From Alistipes sp. (lineage in GTDB: Bacteria; Bacteroidota; Bacteroidia; Bacteroidales; Rikenellaceae), in contig JAFYQY010000026.1 of assembly GCA_017559685.1 (NCBI GenBank), positions 1 through 9,491 on the forward strand: 9,491 nucleotides of DNA. The letters are read 5' to 3'. The notes beneath the pieces were generated by a model, which saw only the letters and a list, made by a program, of their open reading frames with translations, ran no database searches and was not told the DNA's origin. Shown here piece by piece: positions 1-5,714 of the stretch (the stretch's first letter is position 1; each line of letters starts with the position of its first letter). A program made the position numbers and the translations under genes.

Positions 1-1192
1 CCTTTTTAGCCTTCTCCATCAACTCCTTCTGAATAGGGTGGCGATACTTCTCCATCAACCCCTTGAAAATATGCTCCGGAAGGAACTCGTGCGCGTTGAG
101 GTTTTCGTGGTCAGGCACTATGCCGCTATTGCTCTCGTCGAACTCGAGAAGAATACCCTGTATAGGATATTTATTGGCAAAACCCTTTGTACCTGTGAGC
201 TGATAGAGGCGGTTGTATGGGCGTGGGGTGTAGACGTTGTGCTGAAGCTCGATAGTCTTACCCTTCTGAGTGCGGATAAGGGTTGAGGTGTGGTCACCAT
301 TTGCAAACTTCTCGGTGCCGAGCGACTCCTTAGCGAGCTTTTTGCCTATCCACGAGTCGGTATCCATCGAAACGAGGTGGGTCATACGGTCACCTCGGTG
401 GATGTTGAGTGCGAAGCATACAGGGCCGAGTCCGTGTGTTGCATAGACATCGCCTCGGTGCTCCTGGTTGTACTTCAAACGCCAATTTACGTTGTAGTCA
501 TCCCAGAACCCGCTCAAGTTGTGGATGTAGGCACCCTCGGCGTGGATAATCTCGCCAAAGAGGCCCTGCTGAGCCATATTGAGAGCGGTGAGTTCGAAGT
601 GGTCGTATACGCAGTTCTCGAGCATCATACAGTGCTTGCGTGTGCGCTCCGATGTATCAACCAACTGCCAGCACTCAGCCACAGAGGTTGCTGCAGGAAC
701 TTCGATTGCAACGTGCTTGCCGTGCTCCATAGCGTATACCGCCATCGGAGTGTGGGTGAGCCAATCGGTTACGATATAGACGAGGTCGATGTCCTGGCGC
801 TGGCAAAGCTCCTTCCAAGCCTCCTCGCCGACATACTCGTCTGCTCGAGCCATACCATACTTCTCGAGTCGAGCCTGTCCCTTGTCGATATTCTCCTGAT
901 GAAGGTCGCAGATAGCTACAATCTTCACACCCTCGATGTAGGACATACGCTTCAACGGGCCCATTCCTCGCATACCGAGTCCGATGATGCCGACACGAAC
1001 AGTCTCGATAGGCTCCGCTGCAAAACCGAGCATCGAGGTCTGTCCCTCCGCACGCTCAGGCTCTGCAAAGTGAATCATACCATCTTTGATAGTGTAAGGC
1101 TTGTCGTTCTCTCCGCCATAGTAGTAGATGTAACAGAATGCCGATACCACGGCAATAACAAGTAATCCTAGAAGAAATCGTTTCTTATTCAT
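1..1192 (-). CDS. GH109-like NAD-dependent glycosidase (Gfo/Idh/MocA fold), 3' end cut by window edge
   Basis: 397 codons are present from an ATG at 1192; the C-terminus lies off the left edge. Residues 5-25 form a hydrophobic N-terminal segment (signal peptide or anchor). There is no twin-arginine motif, and Cys20 is in a poor lipobox (SAFC). A Rossmann motif GLGMRG lies at 71-76, and EVPAA at 164-168 stands where typical Gfo/Idh/MocA dehydrogenases have EKP. Blocks typical of GH109 follow: MLENCVYD (190-197), NWRLKYNQEHRGDVYATHG (236-254), NIHRGDRM (263-270), TPRPYNRLYQLTGTKGFANK (322-341) and EKYRHPI (381-387). Characterised GH109 enzymes remove alpha-linked N-acetylgalactosamine, as on blood group A or mucin glycans, using a tightly bound NAD. 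The conserved GGHGG loop I associate with the family would lie just past the edge and cannot be checked. Family placement is strong. Exact substrate is inference, since many Bacteroidales members are untested. Confidence 0.9.
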   Translation of the reverse strand, partial: MNKKRFLLGLLVIAVVSAFCYIYYYGGENDKPYTIKDGMIHFAEPERAEGQTSMLGFAAEPIETVRVGIIGLGMRGMGPLKRMSYIEGVKIVAICDLHQENIDKGQARLEKYGMARADEYVGEEAWKELCQRQDIDLVYIVTDWLTHTPMAVYAMEHGKHVAIEVPAATSVAECWQLVDTSERTRKHCMMLENCVYDHFELTALNMAQQGLFGEIIHAEGAYIHNLSGFWDDYNVNWRLKYNQEHRGDVYATHGLGPVCFALNIHRGDRMTHLVSMDTDSWIGKKLAKESLGTEKFANGDHTSTLIRTQKGKTIELQHNVYTPRPYNRLYQLTGTKGFANKYPIQGILLEFDESNSGIVPDHENLNAHEFLPEHIFKGLMEKYRHPIQKELMEKAKK

Positions 1193-1222
1193 AGTGTGTA
1201 AGGTTTGTCGTTAGTTCTACTG

Positions 1223-1254
1223 CAAAGTTATGCAAAAAAAAATGATATTGCAAA
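1223..1254 (-). promoter_or_regulatory. Promoter of the GH109-like gene
   Basis: On the minus strand, TTTG (1254-1251) is followed by a 20-nt spacer and TAACTTTG (1230-1223), a full match to the Bacteroidetes -33/-7 pattern. The -7 box ends 30 nt before the ATG, so a leader of roughly 25 nt is expected. The -33 element lies inside the U-tract of the terminator behind radC. Confidence 0.75.
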
Positions 1255-1283
1255 AGAAAAAGTGTGGAATTTAGTTCCACACT
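1251..1283 (-). terminator. Rho-independent terminator of the acpP-fabF-rnc-radC operon
   Basis: A perfect 9-bp stem (AGTGTGGAA at 1261-1269 pairing with TTCCACACT at 1275-1283) closes a 5-nt loop. On the minus strand it is followed by TTTTCTTTTG (1260-1251). It begins 2 nt after the radC stop codon, so its assignment to that operon is secure. Confidence 0.85.
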
Positions 1284-1285
1284 CT

Positions 1286-1915
1286 CTATAACTTGCCGTT
1301 GCTCTTGAACGAGTAACTGTCGTTTGCGCTGATGATTATATGGTCGAGCAGCTGGATGTCGAAGAGTGACGTCGCCTCCTTTATTCGCTTCGTGATCTCG
1401 AAGTCTGCACCGCTTGCTGTTGCATTGCCCGACGGGTGGTTGTGAACGATGATAATCTTGGTTGAGAGTAGCTCCAAAGCCCTTTTTACGATAAGTCGAT
1501 GGTCTACGACTGTCGCCTGCACGCCACCTTGGCTGATGCGATAGCGCTCGATTATGCGATTCGAGTTTGTGAGGTATATCGCCCAGCACTCCTCGTGCTT
1601 AAGCACTTTGAGCAGTGGACGCATTGCCGACACTACATCGTCGCTCGAGGTTATAGTCTCCTCTATAGCTTTGTTTGCCGAGACTACACGACGACCAATC
1701 TCTACTGCGCTCTGAATACGCTCGGTGCGCTTGTTACCTAAGCCTCCAATCATACGAAGGCGAGACGAAGGTGTTGTGGCAACAGTCGACAACGAGCCAC
1801 ACTCAGTAAGCACCTCTACGGCGAGTGCTCTATCCTCCAAAAGGATGGCGAGTAACTCCTCGTCGGTGAGGGCTTCGATACCTCGCAATGAGATTTTTTC
1901 GTGAATATCCTGCAT
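1286..1915 (-). CDS. radC: RadC family JAMM-domain protein
   Basis: 209 residues, close to the usual RadC length of about 220. The N-terminal part has the family's RGxEALTDEELLAILL segment (11-26) and a helix-hairpin-helix-like stretch around GGLGNKRTERIQ (57-68). The C-terminal JAB1/MPN+ domain carries a complete JAMM metal site: a Glu at 108 or 109, HNHPSG at 158-163, and Asp171 at the exact HxH-x10-D spacing. The historical role in DNA repair is poorly supported and the biochemical function of RadC is still unclear; a zinc-dependent hydrolase or peptidase is suggested by the motif alone. The start at 1915 lies 7 nt downstream of the rnc stop, so the gene is probably translated from the acpP-fabF-rnc transcript. 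It is the last gene before a strong terminator. Confidence 0.93.
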   Translation of the reverse strand: MQDIHEKISLRGIEALTDEELLAILLEDRALAVEVLTECGSLSTVATTPSSRLRMIGGLGNKRTERIQSAVEIGRRVVSANKAIEETITSSDDVVSAMRPLLKVLKHEECWAIYLTNSNRIIERYRISQGGVQATVVDHRLIVKRALELLSTKIIIVHNHPSGNATASGADFEITKRIKEATSLFDIQLLDHIIISANDSYSFKSNGKL

Positions 1916-1922
1916 AATGTTG

Positions 1923-2693
1923 CTATTTGCTCATCTTGTCCAAGCGGTCGAGCATTCGTGCAATATCCTCGTCGCTCGGCTCGTGCGATACCGACTGCGC
2001 AGCACGCTGCTCAGCCTCCTTCTTCGACGATCCCATACCGTGTCCGACCTCCAAATTGTCGATCAAAACGGTGCAACGGAATGCTCGTGTGCCACCCGCT
2101 CCCGTAGGTGTTCCCTTAGTGCGGAATACGACTGCGTGGTGGTTCTTCTGTCCCCACTCGATAAGGCGACTCTTGAAGTCGGTCTCGGTCTCATCGACCT
2201 CCTCGAGCGAGAGGTTTGTTGAATATATGTGATTGATAAGCAATCGGTTAGCAAAGTTGTATCCCTGGTCGAGATAGATTGCTCCCATCATCGCCTCGAA
2301 GGCATCGCCGAAGATGTGCTTCTGCGTAGCGTTAATCGAGCGACAGCAGATGATGTGCTTATCCAAGCCGAGTTTGCAGGCTATGGCGTTGAGCGATTGG
2401 CGAGATACCAACTTCGAGCGCAACTTTGTGAGCCTACCCTCGTCGTAGTCGGGGTATTCGATAAAGAGGTAGTCCGAAGTGATGTTCTCGATTACGGCAT
2501 CGCCCAAAAATTCGAGTCGCTCGTTGTTGATGCTGCGACCTCCGATATCTATCGAAGCCGATTTGTGAACAAGAGCCAACTTATATAGTTCGATATTATT
2601 CGGAATGAAGCCGAAAACATCGTCGATTAGTCGATAGTACGATTTATTGCGTCCGAAATTACGGCGTATCGGACGGAGTATAAAGTCAAGCAT
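1923..2693 (-). CDS. rnc: Ribonuclease III
   Basis: 256 residues. RNase III cleaves double-stranded RNA in rRNA and mRNA processing. The catalytic domain holds the signature NERLEFLGDAV (57-67), with acidic residues Glu58, Glu61 and Asp65, and the second acidic pair Asp130 and Glu133 in GDAFEAMMGAIYLD. These match the spacing of the E. coli metal-binding residues. A double-stranded RNA-binding domain covers about 171-236, beginning DFKSRLIEWGQ and ending GSSKKEAEQRAAQ. The protein is longer than the E. coli enzyme (226 aa), with about 20 extra basic residues at the N-terminus and a short acidic tail, as is common in Bacteroidetes. The ATG lies 9 nt after the fabF stop, and radC follows after 7 nt. 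The acpP-fabF-rnc order is frequent in this phylum. Confidence 0.97.
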   Translation of the reverse strand: MLDFILRPIRRNFGRNKSYYRLIDDVFGFIPNNIELYKLALVHKSASIDIGGRSINNERLEFLGDAVIENITSDYLFIEYPDYDEGRLTKLRSKLVSRQSLNAIACKLGLDKHIICCRSINATQKHIFGDAFEAMMGAIYLDQGYNFANRLLINHIYSTNLSLEEVDETETDFKSRLIEWGQKNHHAVVFRTKGTPTGAGGTRAFRCTVLIDNLEVGHGMGSSKKEAEQRAAQSVSHEPSDEDIARMLDRLDKMSK

Positions 2694-2702
2694 AATCTTG
2701 GA

Positions 2703-3953
2703 TTAGATTTTTTTGAATATTACGGTGGAGTTGTGACCTCCGAAACCGAAGGTGTTGCTCATAGCGCACTTAACGTCACGCTTCTGAGCCACTCCGATGG
2801 TGAGATTGAGTTTTGGATCAATCTTCGGATCTACGTTCTCGACATTGATAGTCGGAGGAACGATACCTCTTTGGATAGCCATCACACAAGCCAAAGCCTC
2901 GACTGCGGCAGTAGCACCTAGAAGGTGGCCGGTCATCGACTTTGTAGACGAGATATTCATCTTGTAGGCGTGCTCGCCAAAGAGAGTCTGTACGGCAGTC
3001 AACTCGGCAATATCGCCAAGTGGGGTAGATGTGCCGTGGGTGTTGAGGTAGTCGATATCCTCGATCTGCAACTCGGCATCGTTCAATGCCTCTCGCATCG
3101 AGATAATTGCGCCCTTGCCCTCGGCGTGAGGAGCAGTCATATGGCTCGCATCGGCCGACATTCCGCCTCCGACAACCTCGCAATAGATTTTAGCACCACG
3201 TGCTTTGGCGTGCTCATACTCCTCGAATACGAGAGCGCCTGCACCCTCGGCAATAACGAATCCGTCACGCTCGCTGTCGAATGGACGTGAGGCGTGCTGT
3301 GGGTCGTCGTTGCGGGTCGAAAGTGCGTGCATCGAAGAGAAACCTCCGACTGCAGGGATTGTGATAGGAGCCTCCGAACCACCTGTAACCATAACGTCGG
3401 CCTTGCCCCAGCGAATGAGGTTCAAAGCGTCAATCATAGCGTGGTTAGACGAGGCACAAGCCGAAGTAACGCAGTAGTTCGGGCCCATCAAACCATACTT
3501 TATGGAGATGTGTCCGGCTGCGATATCGGTGATGAGTTGAGGCACAAAGAATGGGCTGAAACGAGGGATGTTATCTCCCTCGGCCCAACCCATTACCTCG
3601 TTGTATAGCGACTGAAGACCGCCAATTCCCGAGCTCCAAATAACGCCTGCACGCTCTTTGTTGAGAGCCTCAAGATCGAAGTTTGCATCCTCCATCGCCT
3701 CGGTAGCTGCAATCATTGCAAACTGGCTGAAGCGGTCGTATTTGCGAACCTCCTTGCGGTCGAAATAGTTGCTACAATCGTAATTTTTTACCTCGCAAGC
3801 GATGCGTGACTTGAAGTTTGTGGCGTCAAAGAGTGTTATGTTAGCGCAACCCGAAACTCCCTTCTCGAGATTTGAAAAATACTCGTCGATGCTGTTTCCG
3901 ATAGCGTTAATCGTTCCGATTCCTGTAATAACAACTCTTCTTGCCTCTTTCAT
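2703..3953 (-). CDS. fabF: Beta-ketoacyl-[acyl-carrier-protein] synthase II
   Basis: 416 residues from the ATG at 3953. FabF condenses malonyl-ACP with an acyl-ACP in the elongation step of type II fatty acid synthesis. All catalytic elements are visible: the nucleophile Cys166 in VTSACASSNHAM, His306 in NTHGTSTPLGD, and Lys338 with His343 in SSTKSMTGHLLGATAA. The C-terminal gating loop NTFGFGGHN follows at 400-408. The N-terminus RRVVITGIGTINAIG is typical of the family. A GTG directly before the ATG (3956) is an alternative start adding one residue; I prefer the ATG. The gene follows acpP, which encodes its substrate carrier, after 41 nt, and rnc follows after 9 nt. A small hairpin lies in the acpP-fabF gap next to the start codon. 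Confidence 0.97.
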   Translation of the reverse strand: MKEARRVVITGIGTINAIGNSIDEYFSNLEKGVSGCANITLFDATNFKSRIACEVKNYDCSNYFDRKEVRKYDRFSQFAMIAATEAMEDANFDLEALNKERAGVIWSSGIGGLQSLYNEVMGWAEGDNIPRFSPFFVPQLITDIAAGHISIKYGLMGPNYCVTSACASSNHAMIDALNLIRWGKADVMVTGGSEAPITIPAVGGFSSMHALSTRNDDPQHASRPFDSERDGFVIAEGAGALVFEEYEHAKARGAKIYCEVVGGGMSADASHMTAPHAEGKGAIISMREALNDAELQIEDIDYLNTHGTSTPLGDIAELTAVQTLFGEHAYKMNISSTKSMTGHLLGATAAVEALACVMAIQRGIVPPTINVENVDPKIDPKLNLTIGVAQKRDVKCAMSNTFGFGGHNSTVIFKKI

Positions 3954-3970
3954 CACAAATTCGATTGTGA
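3953..3970 (-). other. Intercistronic hairpin abutting the fabF start codon
   Basis: In the mRNA sense, TCACAA (3970-3965) pairs with TTGTGA (3958-3953) around a 6-nt loop. The last base of the stem is the A of the fabF ATG. There is no U-tract, so it is not a terminator. Its size is modest and a chance fold is possible. If real, it could slow initiation at fabF or protect the 3' end of the acpP segment. Confidence 0.35.
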
Positions 3971-3994
3971 GATATTTTCTAATATGAAATTAGA

Positions 3995-4228
3995 TTATTT
4001 GTTGTTCTCGATGTAAGTGATAACGTCACCTACAGTCTGGAACTTCTCTGCCTCCTCATCTGCAACTTGGATGCCAAACTCCTTCTCGAACTCCATAACG
4101 AGCTCAACAGTGTCCAACGAATCTGCGCCGAGGTCGCCAGTGAAGGTAGCCTCTGGGGTAACCTCCGACTCCTTAACGCCCAACTTGTCAACAACGATCT
4201 TTACAACTTTTTCTTGAATCTCTGACAT
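3995..4228 (-). CDS. acpP: Acyl carrier protein
   Basis: 77 residues, strongly acidic, the standard size of bacterial ACP. The phosphopantetheine attachment site is Ser37 in the motif [12 protein letters not shown] (34-45). The rest follows the four-helix ACP pattern: an N-terminal helix with [17 protein letters not shown], then [20 protein letters not shown] toward the C-terminus. It carries growing acyl chains for fatty acid synthesis, including those used by FabF encoded next door and by lipid A assembly. It is the first gene of the operon. Its promoter is placed about 145 nt upstream, which would give a fairly long untranslated leader. Confidence 0.98.
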   Translation of the reverse strand: MSEIQEKVVKIVVDKLGVKESEVTPEATFTGDLGADSLDTVELVMEFEKEFGIQVADEEAEKFQTVGDVITYIENNK

Positions 4229-4371
4229 AACTTTCAGTTTTTAATTTAACAATAATTTAGTTGTGTATAAAAATTTGTATTTCAATATTTTCTGCCTAAA
4301 AACGCAACTGCGTGTCGTTCTGTGCATATTTTTGGCCAAAATGACTCAAAAAATATACCCACTCGACGGTG

Positions 4372-4379
4372 CAAATATA
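4372..4379 (-). promoter_or_regulatory. Likely -7 element for the acpP-fabF-rnc-radC operon
   Basis: TATATTTG on the minus strand fits TAnnTTTG and continues as TATATTTGCA, a form common in the phylum. I see no convincing TTTG 20 nt upstream (the sequence there is ATGT-like), so the call rests on the -7 box and the lack of a better match nearer acpP. The predicted start near 4366 gives a leader of about 138 nt. Confidence 0.5.
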
Positions 4380-4391
4380 GCACTTTTTTAT

Positions 4392-4399
4392 TATCTTTG
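4392..4399 (+). promoter_or_regulatory. Likely -7 element for pepE
   Basis: TATCTTTG on the plus strand fits TAnnTTTG, with only a weak -33 (GGTG at 4368-4371). The expected start near 4405 leaves a leader of about 68 nt that is AT-rich and without a Shine-Dalgarno sequence. The same octamer in similar flanks (TTTTAyTATCTTTG) precedes lepA. Confidence 0.5.
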
Positions 4400-4472
4400 A
4401 CATAAAATTACAAATAGTTTATAAACAAAACGACGGCGTAAAAGCGTAAATAACTAATAATCAGATAGATAT

Positions 4473-5174
4473 ATGAAATTACTCCTTATTTCTAATTCGA
4501 CTAATGCCGGTGAGGCATATTTGAAGTATCCAATTTCTCGCATTGGCGAACATTTGCAGGGTGTCAGCGAGGTGGTTTTTATCCCTTATGCGGCTGTTAC
4601 ATTCTCATACAATGAGTATGAGAGCAAGGTGCAAGAGCGCTTCGACGAGATTGGCGTGAAGGTGCGTTCGATTCATCACGAGAAGAACCCTCGCAAGGCA
4701 ATCTTGGAGGCGCAGGCTATCTGTGTGGGTGGTGGTAATACCTTTGCCCTCACAAAGAAGATGCAGGAGCAGGGCTTGATGACCGCTATTTTGAAGCGAG
4801 TTAAGGAGGGTGTTCCGTATGTTGGTTGGTCGGCAGGTAGCAATGTTTGCTGCCCTACAATCTGTACCACCAACGATATGCCTATTGTGGAGCCTAAGTC
4901 GTTCAAGGCTGTTGGTGCGGTTAAGTTTCAGATTAATCCTCATTACCTCGATGCAAACCCTGAGGGCCACGCAGGTGAGACTCGTGAGCAGCGTATTGAG
5001 GAGTATATCGAGGCAAACCCACGTCGCTATGTTGTAGGCTTGCGTGAGGGTTGTATGTTGCGCTATGTAGATGGTAAGTTGGAGCTTATTGGCTCTCGCC
5101 CAATGCGAATTTTTAAGAAGGGTGTTGCAGCTTACGAAGTAAATGCTGGCGACGACTTATCTTTCTTGTTATAA
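4473..5174 (+). CDS. pepE: Dipeptidase E (alpha-aspartyl dipeptidase, peptidase S51)
   Basis: 233 residues, close to the 229 of Salmonella PepE. The enzyme hydrolyses N-terminal Asp-Xaa dipeptides in the cytoplasm. The nucleophile is Ser120 in VGWSAGSN (117-124), the elbow typical of S51 peptidases. Asp135 and His157 (in QINPHYLD) fall at the same numbers as the residues assigned in the Salmonella enzyme. GGGNTF (86-91) precedes the nucleophile as expected. No signal peptide is present. The gene is divergent from acpP and shares a 244-bp regulatory region with it. Downstream, 169 nt separate it from yraN, so membership in the same transcript is uncertain. The ATG start gives the standard MKLLLISNST N-terminus. 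Confidence 0.95.
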   Translation: MKLLLISNSTNAGEAYLKYPISRIGEHLQGVSEVVFIPYAAVTFSYNEYESKVQERFDEIGVKVRSIHHEKNPRKAILEAQAICVGGGNTFALTKKMQEQGLMTAILKRVKEGVPYVGWSAGSNVCCPTICTTNDMPIVEPKSFKAVGAVKFQINPHYLDANPEGHAGETREQRIEEYIEANPRRYVVGLREGCMLRYVDGKLELIGSRPMRIFKKGVAAYEVNAGDDLSFLL

Positions 5175-5181
5175 TTGACTC

Positions 5182-5262
5182 TTTTTGCACCTATCGGCGG
5201 ACAACGTGATGCTCGCATAGGCCTACTATGCTGCGCTCTCGATGCCTTGCCTGGCGCAAAAA
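5182..5262. repeat. Structured intergenic element with inverted ends
   Basis: TTTTTGCACC (5182-5191) and GGCGCAAAAA (5253-5262) are inverted repeats matching at 9 of 10 positions. Just inside them, ATCG (5193-5196) can pair with CGAT (5240-5243). At the centre, GCATAG (5215-5220) and CTATGC (5226-5231) form a 6-bp hairpin with a 5-nt loop, followed by TGCGCTC. The element lies in the non-coding gap between pepE and yraN and is more GC-rich than its surroundings. The ends could be terminal repeats of a small dispersed element or the base of a folded RNA. I see no open reading frame of note, no clear terminator and no promoter in it. Confidence 0.45.
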
Positions 5263-5312
5263 TAGCCTAATTCTAATCAAGACAGAGTTGTGTAAATAAG
5301 TCGAAAAGATAG

Positions 5313-5340
5313 AGCTAATGGCCAATAGCTAAAAGCTAAA
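5313..5340. repeat. Short AGCTA-rich quasi-palindrome and direct repeats before yraN
   Basis: AGCTAATGGCCAATAGCT (5313-5330) is an imperfect palindrome: AGCTA/TAGCT arms around TGGCCA with one symmetric mismatch. It is followed by AAAAGCTAAA, a third copy of the AGCTA core. It ends directly before the yraN start codons. No TAnnTTTG promoter was found anywhere in 5175-5343. Confidence 0.45.
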
Positions 5341-5343
5341 AAA

Positions 5344-5712
5344 ATGATGACCGAAAAGCAGATTCGTGGTGCGATAGGTGAGCAGGCGGCGGTAGATTAC
5401 CTCCGCCAAAACGGTTTTATGATTGTTGAGCGCAACTACCGTGTGGGTAGGAGCGAGGTCGATATTATCGCTACACGCTACGACGAACTACACTTTGTGG
5501 AGGTCAAGACACGAAAATATAGCTCGATGACAGCTCCCGAGGAGGCTATTACCGAGCAGAAGATGCGAGCGATGCGCCGTGCCGCTTCGGCATATATGGC
5601 ACAGCACCACTCGATGCTCGAGCCTCGCTTCTCGCTTATAGCGATAGATATCGTGGGCGATAGGGTGGAGTCGTTGCGCTTTGTGGAGGATGCGCTCCAA
5701 TATGGTTGGTAG
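5344..5712 (+). CDS. yraN: YraN/UPF0102 family endonuclease-like protein
   Basis: 122 residues, the normal size of the family, which has a Holliday-junction-resolvase-like restriction endonuclease fold but no firmly established function. The conserved GAIGEQAAVDYL (9-20) and RNYR (30-33) blocks are present. So is the PD-(D/E)xK-type core: Asp40 in SEVDIIA, then Glu53 and Lys55 in FVEVKTR. Two consecutive ATG codons (5344 and 5347) are both possible starts. The stop codon lies 2 nt before the waaA ATG, so the two genes are almost certainly co-transcribed, and translational coupling is likely. A DNA processing role is suggested by the fold only. Confidence 0.92.
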   Translation: MMTEKQIRGAIGEQAAVDYLRQNGFMIVERNYRVGRSEVDIIATRYDELHFVEVKTRKYSSMTAPEEAITEQKMRAMRRAASAYMAQHHSMLEPRFSLIAIDIVGDRVESLRFVEDALQYGW

Positions 5713-5714
5713 AT

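Noticed and set aside
290..1165. Plus-strand open frame of 291 codons
   Set aside because: It lies wholly antisense to the clearly conserved GH109-like gene, and its translation has no recognisable domain. Long antisense frames are expected from the codon bias here.
3954..3956. GTG start for fabF one codon upstream
   Set aside because: The adjacent ATG at 3953 gives the same protein less one residue, and ATG is the more usual start.
5706..5714. TTG start for waaA overlapping yraN
   Set aside because: Two ATG codons at 5715 and 5718 give a normal N-terminal anchor, and TTG starts are rare, so the overlap is not needed.
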